Below, one piece after another: positions 25,986 through 33,976 of a stretch of 64,000 bases of DNA; the first letter of the stretch is position 1; each line of letters opens with the position of its first letter. Under the pieces are notes generated by a model. It ran no database searches and was not told the origin of the DNA. It worked only from the letters and a program-made list of their open reading frames with translations. The position numbers and the translations under genes were made by a program. The stretch is from Corynebacterium maris DSM 45190 (lineage in GTDB: Bacteria; Actinomycetota; Actinomycetes; Mycobacteriales; Mycobacteriaceae), in NCBI RefSeq assembly GCF_000442645.1, contig NC_021915.1, forward strand, positions 2,723,575-2,787,574, written 5' to 3'.

Positions 25986-27272
25986 CTACGCCCTAGTGGA
26001 CCCGGCTTCCGGGCCGTCGCCGGCGTAAGGGTCGACCTCCTGGATGACGTTCATGGAGCTGACCAGGCGGGAGTCGTCGTAGTGCTCGGCGCGCTTTTCG
26101 ATCTTGCCGGCGGCGAACTTGTTGACGATCAGCGCGATCGCGTTGTCGCCCGCGACGTTCGCGGCGGTGCCGAAGGAGTCGATCGCGATGTAGGCGGCGA
26201 TCATCAAGGCGATCATGTCGGCGTCGAAACCGAGCATGGAGCCCAGCAGGCCGGTGGCGGCCATGATCGCGCCGCCGGGCACGCCGGGGGCGGCCACCAT
26301 GGTCACGCCCAGCATGAGCAGGAAGCCCAGGGCCAGCCCGAAGGAGACCTCGATGTCTGCCATATAAGTGATGGCGAAGGCGTAGAGGGTGATCTTCATC
26401 ATCGAGCCCGACAGGTGCGTCGAGGCGCCTAACGGAATGACGAAACCGGCGACGTTCTCGTCGAGCCGGTTGCGCATCGCCGACTGGTACGAGATCGGGA
26501 TCGACGCGGCCGAGGACGAGGTGCCCAGGGCAGTGAAGTAGGCGGGCAGCACGTTCTTGAACGCCGTCAGCGGGTTTTTGCGGGCGACGGCGCCGGCGAT
26601 GACGTACTGCAGCGCCAGGTACAGCAGCGTCATCACGATCGAGAGCACCAGCACCTTGCCGAAAGCCACGAGCGTGTCGCCCAGGTTGCCGTTCATGCCC
26701 AGGTTGAGGAACATGCCGAAGATGAACAACGGCAGCAGCGGGATGACGAAGGCGGTGATCACCTTCATCACCACGCGCTCCAGTTCGCGGGAGACGGCGT
26801 ACATCGTGTCCGACTTGACCACGGTCATGGCCAGGCCCACGCAGAACGCCAGCAGCAGCGCCGTCATGATCTCAAACGGCGGCGGCATCTCGATGCTGAA
26901 GTACGAGGTCAGCGCACCCTCATCAATGTCGGAGACACTGGTGTCCAGGCTCTGCCCGCCCAGCAGCGACGGGTACAGGCCCCAGGCGACGGCGTAGGCG
27001 ACCAGCCCGGCCAGGATCGTGGAGCCGTAGGCCAGTCCGATGGTGACGCCGAGCCACTTGCCGGCGCCGCGCCCCAGGCCTGCGATCGCCGGGGTGATCA
27101 GGGCGAAGATCAACACGGGGACGAAGAAGTTCAGGAAGTTTCCGAACAGCTCGTTGAAGGTGATGAAAACCCGGGCCAGCCATTCCGGGAAGAAGAAGCT
27201 GCAGATGATGCCCAGGATGATCGCCACGATGATCCGGAACAACAGTGACGAAGCAATGCGCTTGAAGTCCAT
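25986..27272 (-). CDS. Dicarboxylate/amino acid:cation symporter (DAACS family)
   Basis: 428 residues with about eight membrane helices and the two re-entrant loops of the GltP/DctA/SstT family. Serine-rich loop 1 is LGTSSSAASIPIS, and GASTHLSGSMMKITLYAFAI and GVPGGAIMAATGLL follow; AIDSFGTAANVAGDNAIALI is the NMDGT-like/second loop region with the substrate Asp and Asn. It takes up a C4-dicarboxylate, glutamate or serine/threonine with Na+ or H+; the motif AIDSFGTAANV rather than M-D-G-T suggests an SstT- or unclear type. ATG 27270-27272 is used as homology begins there. Confidence 0.85.
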   Translation of the reverse strand: MDFKRIASSLLFRIIVAIILGIICSFFFPEWLARVFITFNELFGNFLNFFVPVLIFALITPAIAGLGRGAGKWLGVTIGLAYGSTILAGLVAYAVAWGLYPSLLGGQSLDTSVSDIDEGALTSYFSIEMPPPFEIMTALLLAFCVGLAMTVVKSDTMYAVSRELERVVMKVITAFVIPLLPLFIFGMFLNLGMNGNLGDTLVAFGKVLVLSIVMTLLYLALQYVIAGAVARKNPLTAFKNVLPAYFTALGTSSSAASIPISYQSAMRNRLDENVAGFVIPLGASTHLSGSMMKITLYAFAITYMADIEVSFGLALGFLLMLGVTMVAAPGVPGGAIMAATGLLGSMLGFDADMIALMIAAYIAIDSFGTAANVAGDNAIALIVNKFAAGKIEKRAEHYDDSRLVSSMNVIQEVDPYAGDGPEAGSTRA

Positions 27273-27459
27273 GGTCGGTACATTCTTTCTAGGTCCTGCC
27301 CGGTCAGCGCGACATCGTGTGCTTATCGACGCCCACGCGCACCCCGCGGCCCCGGAGCAGGCCACGGGCATGTGACGACGTGTGCTGGTCAGGCGAAAGG
27401 CGTTACCAATCTAAAACTACTAGACACACTGAATAACCACGTCATTACAACGGGCACGT

Positions 27460-28323
27460 TCACGATGTCGCGCCGCCGCAGACCGCCAGTGGCGCCTGCG
27501 GCAACTGCTTCGCCACCCCGTCGGCGATCTGCGTGGCCATCGCCTGGGCGTCGGCATACGTGCCGGAGGCCGGGGCGGCGGTCAACGCTACGGCCACCTC
27601 TCCGGACGGCCCGGCGACCAGGCCGAACTGCCGCACAGTGTACTTTCCCTGCAGATCAGGGCCCCAGCCACCTTTGAAACGGGCGTCGGGGAGACGGCCG
27701 ATCCCGTAGGCCTGCTCCGCAGTGACCTGGCCCATGGACGCAACCACCTCATCCGCGTCGGCGATGCACGGCAGGTGCGCGGCGAAACGCGCCTGCTCAC
27801 TCGGTGACCAGGCCGTCTGGCCGAACAGGGAGAACTCCGGCCGCAGCACCGCCGTGTTGACTTGGACGTCGTTGCCGCCCTCGGCGAGCACCGCGTCGAC
27901 CGCGCCCGGCGGCAGCGCGGACCAGAGCCGCTGGGCGGCATCGTTGTCTGAGTACTGGATGGCCGCCGCCGCAACGGGGCCGAGCGAGGGGTCCTGCCGT
28001 AGTGCGGCGATGGCGATGGGCACCTTGATCGTCGACCACGCCGGATACGCCCCGTCATCACCGCCGACGAGTTCCGCTCCGCCGTCGGAGACCGCCACGC
28101 CCGCAGTTCCGCCGTAGACGGCCACGACGTCGTCGATGATCGGCTGCAGATCGACCGGCTGGGCGGACGGGGACGTCGCATCCTCGGTGGGGGAGGGATG
28201 GGCCGTCACAGAAGAGGCCGCCGGCGGGGCCGCAGGTGACTGAGTCTCCCGCGGGGTCTCGGGCGCAGGGTAGCAGGAGACCAGCAGCGCCGCCGCGGCG
28301 ACCACACACAAGCGGCGCCTCAT
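27460..28323 (-). CDS. Serine hydrolase lipoprotein of the class A beta-lactamase fold
   Basis: 287 residues. Lipobox LVSC with lipidated Cys17, a Pro/Ala-rich linker to about 57, then a class A beta-lactamase-like domain: S97-x-x-K100 (STIK), S125-D-N127 (YSDN) and KGGWG (217-221) in place of K-T-G. The Glu166/omega-loop of true beta-lactamases is not obvious, so a peptidoglycan peptidase/transpeptidase-like or penicillin-binding role is as likely as resistance. The ATG overlaps the stop of the upstream gene (ATGA), so the two proteins are made together. Confidence 0.75.
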   Translation of the reverse strand: MRRRLCVVAAAALLVSCYPAPETPRETQSPAAPPAASSVTAHPSPTEDATSPSAQPVDLQPIIDDVVAVYGGTAGVAVSDGGAELVGGDDGAYPAWSTIKVPIAIAALRQDPSLGPVAAAAIQYSDNDAAQRLWSALPPGAVDAVLAEGGNDVQVNTAVLRPEFSLFGQTAWSPSEQARFAAHLPCIADADEVVASMGQVTAEQAYGIGRLPDARFKGGWGPDLQGKYTVRQFGLVAGPSGEVAVALTAAPASGTYADAQAMATQIADGVAKQLPQAPLAVCGGATS

Positions 28324-28940
28324 GCCAGGTAGACGACGGCGTTGTTGCCGCCGCTGCAGGTGACGTAGGAGCCGTTGTCGTTGCACTGCATCGAGTAGCT
28401 GACGCCGGTGACCGGGCTGTAGGCGGTGATCGTGTCATTCAGCGCCCCGGTGCGGTCGTAGTTGGCGCGCCAGGCCTGCGCGACGGCCTCTGCGAAGGGG
28501 GCGCTGGTGACGCTGGAGCCGGTGTAGACGTTGCGGAAACTTCCCGCCGGCTCCCCGCGCAGGGCTTCGGAGCTGACCGCCGTCGCACCGGCAGGCATCT
28601 GCGGCGACGCCGGGCGGGCCGGCCCTTCGGCCTCCGGTTCCGGCTGCTCGTCCTCGCCGGCCGGCGGGTCGACGAACTCGGTGACGGTCTGCACGACGGT
28701 CGACGGGGCAGAGCCCGCCGCCGTGCGCGAGGAGTCGAACAAGAACATCGCCGCACCCGCGATCCCCGCCACCACCGCCAGTGCGAGGGCGATGAGCACG
28801 CCCACCAGCACTTTCTTGCCCGTGTTCGACTTCCGCGGCGGCTCAGTCGCCGGATAGTAGGGGTTCGGCGGTGGCACCCAAGAAGGCTGCCCCTGGGGTC
28901 CCTGCGGATGTTCAGGATGAGGATGATAATTCTCGGGCAT
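28320..28940 (-). CDS. Proline-rich single-pass membrane protein, partner of the serine hydrolase
   Basis: 206 residues. A cytoplasmic N-terminus rich in Pro, His and Gln (HPHPEHPQGPQGQPSW) precedes one membrane helix at about 44-68 (VLVGVLIALALAVVAGIAGA) and an extracytoplasmic region: an acidic/Pro linker, then a small domain with two cysteines (SMQCNDNGSYVTCSGGNNAVVYLA). GGAGGGG lies seven bases before ATG 28938-28940. Its stop overlaps the hydrolase start. The architecture resembles actinobacterial cell-envelope proteins, but no family is recognised. Confidence 0.7.
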   Translation of the reverse strand: MPENYHPHPEHPQGPQGQPSWVPPPNPYYPATEPPRKSNTGKKVLVGVLIALALAVVAGIAGAAMFLFDSSRTAAGSAPSTVVQTVTEFVDPPAGEDEQPEPEAEGPARPASPQMPAGATAVSSEALRGEPAGSFRNVYTGSSVTSAPFAEAVAQAWRANYDRTGALNDTITAYSPVTGVSYSMQCNDNGSYVTCSGGNNAVVYLA

Positions 28941-29129
28941 GGGCGAGCCCCTCCAGACGTGGGCGATTGAGTTACGCAAATCTTGGCACACCCTGGCAGG
29001 AAGTTGGGGCGATCACCCCGAAAGCGGGGAGCACGAGGATCAGCCGGAAATTCAGGCTCAAAGCGCGGCCAACGACGGCGATCCCCGGAATTGCCTGGTG
29101 TCGGCCCTCCGGCCGTAAAGTAAGCAGAC

Positions 29130-29585
29130 ATGACGACAATCCTCGGAACCGTGTTGCTCATCCTCGCGATCGCGCTGCTGGTCATTGGCGTCCTCGCCTG
29201 GCGCAGGAAGCTGCCGGGCAACCCGGTCATCGGCATCCGCGTGGCTGAAGTGCGTAAGTCGCAGGAGATCTGGGAGGCGGCGCACCAGGTCGCCGGCCCA
29301 CTCTGGCTGGTGGGCGGCGTGGCCCTGGTGTTCGGCGGGCTGGTCGCCTTCCGCGCGGAAGGGTGGATGTGGCTGCTGCCGGTGCTCGCCGTGATTGTGG
29401 CCCTCGCCGCCGTGGGCGCGGGCGCCAACATCGGCGCCCGTCGGGCCGCGGCCATCGACGTGGCGCAGAAGTACGAGGAGGAGCATGCGCCGGCCCCCGC
29501 CGCTCCTGCGCCGAAGGTGGACATGGACGCGTTGCGCCGCGCCGCCGACGCCGCCGACGACAAGAACAACGGGGACGTGAAGTAG
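29130..29585 (+). CDS. SdpI-family membrane protein
   Basis: 151 residues with three membrane helices (about 3-23, 58-77, 82-102). The segment between helices one and two, LPGNPVIGIRVAEVRKSQEI then WEAAHQVAG, is the SdpI signature (N-x-x-x-G-I-R ... S ... W ... H). In Bacillus SdpI is the immunity protein and signal receptor for the SdpC toxin; no sdpC-like gene is seen here, so the role is unknown. The tail is Ala/Pro-rich then charged. TAAAGT (29116-29121) ends eight bases before the ATG. Confidence 0.75.
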   Translation: MTTILGTVLLILAIALLVIGVLAWRRKLPGNPVIGIRVAEVRKSQEIWEAAHQVAGPLWLVGGVALVFGGLVAFRAEGWMWLLPVLAVIVALAAVGAGANIGARRAAAIDVAQKYEEEHAPAPAAPAPKVDMDALRRAADAADDKNNGDVK

Positions 29586-29658
29586 CGCCCGCACGCCACG
29601 GCGAAATTCATTAGCGTGGTGGCATACATTCTCCCACCCGTTTTCTGGAGGACCCGCC

Positions 29659-30402
29659 ATGCTGATCACCGACGTCGCCGAAGGCGTGCATCTGCTCCAG
29701 CACGCCAACGTCAACTGCTGGTTGCTCGAAGACGACGACGGGCTCACCCTCGTCGACGCCGGGCTTCCCCGCACCCGGCCTCACCTGGAAAAGGCCGTGG
29801 CCACCCTGGGACACCAGATGTCCGATATCCGGGCATTGGTGCTCACCCACGCCCACTTCGATCACGTGGGCATGGCCCGGGGGTTGAAGAAAGACCTGCA
29901 ATTACCGGTCTACGCCCATCCGGAAGAGCACGAACTGGCCGCCCATCCCTATAAGTACGCACACGAAAGCCCCATCCTGAAGTATCCTCTGCGCTATCCG
30001 AAGTCGTTGGGTGCCGTGGGCCCGATGGCCTTGGCCGGGGCCCTGTTCGTCAAAGGCATAGAGGACGTCGGTTCCTTCACCGTCGGTGACACCCTCAAAG
30101 TCCCGGGCAGACCGCAGGTCATCGCCACACCGGGCCACACCTTCGGGCACGTCGCACTGCACCTTCCGGAACGTGATGCCGTGATCACCGGCGATGCGTT
30201 GGTGACCCTGGACCCCTACACCGCCTTGGTCGGGCCACGTTTGGTGGCCGGAGCGGCGACCGCCGACGGAAACCAGGCCGCGGCTTCCCTGGACGCGATC
30301 GCCGAGACGGGCGCGCAGCACGTGTTGCCGGGCCACGGCAATCCGTGGGACAGGGGAGCGGCCCGCGCCACGGAGGCCGCCCGCCGCAACGGGATGAAGT
30401 GA
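29659..30402 (+). CDS. MBL-fold metallo-hydrolase
   Basis: 247 residues with the zinc motif THAHFDH at 63-69 (H64, H66, D68, H69), then TPGHTFGH, VITGDALV and LPGHG completing the two-metal site. No signal peptide. Family members include glyoxalase II-like thioesterases, lactonases and quorum-signal hydrolases; substrate unknown. Start ATG 29659 has GGAGGA before it. Short gap after the SdpI gene suggests separate transcription; the trp promoter begins 20 bases after its stop. Confidence 0.85.
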   Translation: MLITDVAEGVHLLQHANVNCWLLEDDDGLTLVDAGLPRTRPHLEKAVATLGHQMSDIRALVLTHAHFDHVGMARGLKKDLQLPVYAHPEEHELAAHPYKYAHESPILKYPLRYPKSLGAVGPMALAGALFVKGIEDVGSFTVGDTLKVPGRPQVIATPGHTFGHVALHLPERDAVITGDALVTLDPYTALVGPRLVAGAATADGNQAAASLDAIAETGAQHVLPGHGNPWDRGAARATEAARRNGMK

Positions 30403-30422
30403 CCCCATTCACCCCTGTCCTG

Positions 30423-30451
30423 TTGCGGGTTTCGCCCCATGGGACTAAAAT
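30423..30451 (+). promoter_or_regulatory. trp operon promoter
   Basis: TTGCGG (30423-30428), 17 bases, TAAAAT (30446-30451). The predicted start site near 30458-30460 coincides with the GTG of the leader peptide. Confidence 0.75.
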
Positions 30452-30459
30452 CTCATTTT

Positions 30460-30504
30460 GTGAGCAACATGAACGTGAATCTTCACTGGTGGTGGCGCCC
30501 TTAA
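30460..30504 (+). CDS. trpL: trp leader peptide with three consecutive Trp codons
   Basis: A 14-residue reading frame, MSNMNVNLHWWWRP, with TGG TGG TGG at 30487-30495 and TAA at 30502-30504. It is the sensor of the attenuator: ribosome stalling on the Trp codons when tryptophanyl-tRNA is scarce frees the downstream strand to form the antiterminator. GTG 30460 falls at the expected transcription start, so translation is probably leaderless; ATG 30469 (11 residues) is an alternative without a ribosome binding site. Confidence 0.85.
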   Translation: MSNMNVNLHWWWRP

Positions 30505-30506
30505 CC

Positions 30507-30553
30507 GGCGAGCCACCCACGTTGCATCCCCACATCTAACGACCAGGCCCGCC
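30507..30553 (+). promoter_or_regulatory. trp antiterminator pairing (strands 2 and 3)
   Basis: GGCGAGCC (30507-30514) can pair with GGCCCGCC (30546-30553), seven of eight positions, which would melt the terminator. The first strand also pairs with the Trp-codon region (GGTGGC with GCCACC) to form the alternative 1:2 hairpin. Confidence 0.6.
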
Positions 30554-30586
30554 AGCTTCGATCACCGAAGCCTCGCGGGCCTTATT
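30545..30586 (+). terminator. trp attenuator terminator
   Basis: Outer stem 30545-30552 with 30575-30582 (AGGCCCGC), inner stem CTTCG/CGAAG (30556-30560 with 30566-30570), loop ATCAC, then TTATT. It lies between the leader peptide and trpE, with about 136 bases from it to the trpE start. Confidence 0.85.
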
Positions 30587-30722
30587 CAGGTCCACCCCTG
30601 GCAGCGCAGTAGCCTGGAGAGGAAGCGAGAGCGGCGAGTCGGAGCACACCGGCAGGCACCACCTCGACACTCTGAAAGGCCTCACGAGCAGCCATGAGCA
30701 CATTGATCCGCAGGGGGCGCGC

Positions 30723-32300
30723 ATGAACGCGACGTTCGCCCCGGAAGTTTTCACGCGCCCCGTGCGCTACCACGCCGACGCCTCCAGCCTGTTCGCCTAC
30801 GTCGGCGGAACCGCCGCCACCGACTCGGTGCTCTTCGAGTCCGCGGACATCACCACCCGCAGCGGCGTGGCCTCCGTCGCGGTGCTGGAGTCCTCCCTGC
30901 GGCTGACGTGCGCTGGCGACCAGGTGCGCGTCGATAAGCTCAGCCCCTCCGGCGAGGCCCTGGCCGCGCGCCTGCGCAGCCAGCTCAGCGAGTACCTGAC
31001 CGGCGAGGACGCCTACGTGTTCCCGCCTTCCGAGGCCGTCGACGAGCGCGCCCGGCTCACGGCCGTCTCCTCCGTCGAGGTGCTGCGCGCGCTGACCCGC
31101 GACGCCGGCTACACCGACGAGACGGAGACGCTGCCCATGCTCGCCGGCGGCATGGCCTTCGACTTCCTCGAGACCTTCGAAGATCTGCCCGCCGTCGAGC
31201 CCAGCGCGAACACCTACCCGGACTACCAGTTCGTGCTGGCCGAGATCGTGCTGACCATGAACCACGAGCAGCAGACCGGCACACTGTCGGCCGTCGACGC
31301 CACCGGCGACCCGGCGGCGCTGAGCGCCCGGCTCGACGAGCTCACCGCGCTCATCGACGCCGCCGACCTCACCGACGCCCACGCCTACGAGGTCACTCCG
31401 CACGACGGCGACACCCTGACCGTCGAGGCCGACATCCCCGACGAAAAGTTCCGCGCCCAGGTCACGCGCCTGAAGGAGCACATCCACAACGGCGACATCT
31501 ACCAGGTCGTCCCGGCCCGCACCTTCACCGCGCCCTGCCCGGACGCCTTCGCCGCCTACCGACAGCTGCGGGAGACCAACCCCAGCCCGTACATGTTCTA
31601 CGCCCGCGGTTTGGACGTCCACGGCGATCCCTACGAGCTGTTCGGCGCGTCCCCGGAGTCAAACCTGAAGTTCACCGCCGCCACCCGCGAGGTACAGCTG
31701 TATCCGATCGCGGGCACCCGCCCACGCGGGCTGAACCCCGACGGCAGCGTCAACGGCGAGCTGGACATCCGCATGGAGCTCGAGCTGCGCACCGACGCGA
31801 AGGAGATCGCCGAGCACACCATGCTGGTGGATCTGGCGCGCAACGATCTGGCACGCGTCGGCGTGCCGGGCACCCGCAAGGTCGCGGACCTGCTGCAGGT
31901 CGACCGCTATTCCCGGGTCATGCACCTGGTCTCCCGGGTGACGGCGGAGCTGGATCCGGAGCTCGACGCGTTGGACGCGTACCGGGCGTGCATGAACATG
32001 GGCACGCTGACGGGCGCGCCGAAGCTCAAGGCGATGGAGCTGCTGCGCGGCGTCGAGAAGCGTCGCCGCGGCTCCTATGGCGGGGCGATCGGTTACCTGC
32101 GCGGCAACGGCGACATGGACAACTGCATCGTCATCCGCTCCGCCTACGTCAGTGGGGGAGTGGCGGCCGTCCAGGCCGGCGCCGGCGTGGTGCGCGACTC
32201 GAATCCGCAGGGCGAGGCCGACGAGACCCTGCACAAGGCCTATGCCGTGCTCAACGCCATCGCGTTGGCCGCCGGCTCCGAACTGGAGGTGATCCGCTGA
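30723..32300 (+). CDS. trpE: Anthranilate synthase component I
   Basis: 525 residues, the chorismate-binding subunit that with TrpG makes anthranilate from chorismate and glutamine. The feedback site LFESAD (Ser40) keeps the serine of the conserved L-L-E-S motif, so tryptophan inhibition is expected. The catalytic half contains IYQVVPARTFTAPCP, ELFGASPESNLKF, PIAGTRPRG, MLVDLARNDLARV, MGTLTGAPKLKAMEL and AVQAGAGVVRDSNP. Very similar to the corynebacterial TrpE. ATG 30723 fits the family N-terminus; it overlaps a 10-codon upstream frame (30694-30726). The stop shares one base with trpG. Confidence 0.97.
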   Translation: MNATFAPEVFTRPVRYHADASSLFAYVGGTAATDSVLFESADITTRSGVASVAVLESSLRLTCAGDQVRVDKLSPSGEALAARLRSQLSEYLTGEDAYVFPPSEAVDERARLTAVSSVEVLRALTRDAGYTDETETLPMLAGGMAFDFLETFEDLPAVEPSANTYPDYQFVLAEIVLTMNHEQQTGTLSAVDATGDPAALSARLDELTALIDAADLTDAHAYEVTPHDGDTLTVEADIPDEKFRAQVTRLKEHIHNGDIYQVVPARTFTAPCPDAFAAYRQLRETNPSPYMFYARGLDVHGDPYELFGASPESNLKFTAATREVQLYPIAGTRPRGLNPDGSVNGELDIRMELELRTDAKEIAEHTMLVDLARNDLARVGVPGTRKVADLLQVDRYSRVMHLVSRVTAELDPELDALDAYRACMNMGTLTGAPKLKAMELLRGVEKRRRGSYGGAIGYLRGNGDMDNCIVIRSAYVSGGVAAVQAGAGVVRDSNPQGEADETLHKAYAVLNAIALAAGSELEVIR

Positions 32301-32947
32301 TGGCGAAGATCATGTTGATCGACAACCAGGACAGCTTCGTCTACAACCTGGTCGAGTCCCTGGCTGCGACCGGCCACGAGTACCGCGTGTACCGCAACAC
32401 CGTGGACGTGGCGGAGGTGTTGGCGGCCGAACCGGCGCTCATCGTGCTCTCTCCGGGGCCGGGACACCCCACGGCGGCCGGCAACCTGATGGAGCTGGTC
32501 GACGCCGCGATCGGCAAGATTCCCATTTTGGGCATCTGCCTGGGCTTTCAGGCGGTGCTCGAGCACTTCGGCGGCGAGGTGGCTCCCTGCGGGCCGGAGC
32601 ACGGGAAATCCGTGCCGATGCGGCTGACCGACGCCGGCGTGGCGCACCCGGTCTTCGCGGGGTTGACCGTCGACGCCAGCCCGGACATGCCGGATCATGT
32701 GGGTCGGCTCGTGCCGGTGGCGCGCTACCACTCGTTGGGGTGTACGACCGCGCCGGCGGGATTGACCCCGCTGGCGACGACGGGCACCGCCGCCGGGGAC
32801 GTGGTCATGGCCGCGGAAACCGCCAACGGAATGGCACTCGGCCTGCAGTACCACCCGGAGTCGATCTTGACCCCGGCCGGCCCGACGATGCTGACCCGCT
32901 GCATCGACCAACTATTGACTAATTCAATTACAGGAGAAACCAACTAG
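32300..32947 (+). CDS. trpG: Anthranilate synthase component II (glutamine amidotransferase)
   Basis: 215 residues, class I amidotransferase: Cys80 in GICLGFQAV and the His-Glu pair in YHPESI. It releases ammonia from glutamine for TrpE. The start overlaps the trpE stop (TGATG), so equimolar synthesis by coupling is likely. Unlike enterobacteria it is not fused to TrpD. Confidence 0.95.
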   Translation: MAKIMLIDNQDSFVYNLVESLAATGHEYRVYRNTVDVAEVLAAEPALIVLSPGPGHPTAAGNLMELVDAAIGKIPILGICLGFQAVLEHFGGEVAPCGPEHGKSVPMRLTDAGVAHPVFAGLTVDASPDMPDHVGRLVPVARYHSLGCTTAPAGLTPLATTGTAAGDVVMAAETANGMALGLQYHPESILTPAGPTMLTRCIDQLLTNSITGETN

Positions 32948-33976
32948 ATGACCAGTCAGAACTCGCTGGACACGCTGCTTACCTTCATGGACAACCCCGC
33001 CCCGTCCGTCGAGGAGTGCATCGAGGCCTACACCCCGCTGACGATCGGCGACTACGACGACGTGCACATCGCGGCGCTGCTGACGCACGTGCGCACCCGC
33101 GGTGAGACCGCCCACGACCTGCTCGGCGCGGCGCGCGCCTTCCTCAAGGCCGGGCGCCCGTTCCCCATCACCGGCGAGGGCGTCATGGACACCGCCGGCA
33201 CCGGCGGCGACGGCAAGAACACCATTAACATCACCACCGCCGCCTCCCTCGTCGCGGCGACCGGGGGAGTCAAGATGGTCAAGTGCGGCAACCGCTCCGT
33301 GTCCTCCAAGTCCGGTTCCGCGGACGTGCTCGAGGCGATGAACATTCCGCTGGACCTCGACCCCGAGCGCGCGGTCCGCCAATTCGAGGCCTCGAAGTTC
33401 ACCTTCTTATTCGCCCCGGCGTATAACCCGGCGATCGGGCACGTCCAGCCGGTGCGCCGCGCACTGAAGTTCCCGACCCTGTTTAACACCCTTGGGCCCA
33501 TCCTGTCCCCGGGGCGCCCGGAGTACCAGATCATGGGCGTGGCCAACCCGGCCCAGGGGCAGATGATCGCGGAGACCTTCAAGGAGCTCGGCCGGGGTCG
33601 CGCGTTGGTCGTCCACGGCGACGGCTCCGACGAGATCGCGGTGACGGGGCCGACCCAGGTGTGGGAATTGACCCGCGCCGGCGAGATCGAGCACTACACG
33701 CTCCAGCCGGAGGACTTCGGCGTGGGCGTCCACACTTTCGCGGACCTCGCCGGCGGCGACGGGGAAGAAAACGCGCGACACCTCTACGCTGTGTTCAACG
33801 GCGAGGGAGCGCCCGCCCACCGGGACGCCATCGTGGCGTCCGCGGGCGCGATGTTCTACCTCCACGGCGACGTGGACACTTTCCGCGACGGCGCGGACAA
33901 GGCCAGAACACTGCTGGACGACGGCTCCGTCGCCACCTGGCTCAGCAAGCACGAGGAGGCCAACTATGGCGAATAA
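32948..33976 (+). CDS. trpD: Anthranilate phosphoribosyltransferase
   Basis: 342 residues. DTAGTGGDGKNTINIT is the PRPP-binding glycine loop, KHGNRSVSS-like CGNRSVSSKSGSADVLEA and APAYNPAIGHVQPVRRAL the anthranilate site, FNTLGPILSP the hinge. It joins anthranilate to PRPP. The ATG directly follows the trpG stop with AGGAGAAA ahead; it overlaps trpC by 11 bases at its 3' end. Confidence 0.96.
   Translation: MTSQNSLDTLLTFMDNPAPSVEECIEAYTPLTIGDYDDVHIAALLTHVRTRGETAHDLLGAARAFLKAGRPFPITGEGVMDTAGTGGDGKNTINITTAASLVAATGGVKMVKCGNRSVSSKSGSADVLEAMNIPLDLDPERAVRQFEASKFTFLFAPAYNPAIGHVQPVRRALKFPTLFNTLGPILSPGRPEYQIMGVANPAQGQMIAETFKELGRGRALVVHGDGSDEIAVTGPTQVWELTRAGEIEHYTLQPEDFGVGVHTFADLAGGDGEENARHLYAVFNGEGAPAHRDAIVASAGAMFYLHGDVDTFRDGADKARTLLDDGSVATWLSKHEEANYGE

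Noticed and set aside
30587..30693. Riboswitch between the trp attenuator and trpE
   Set aside because: No T-box or other conserved core is visible; the attenuator explains regulation.
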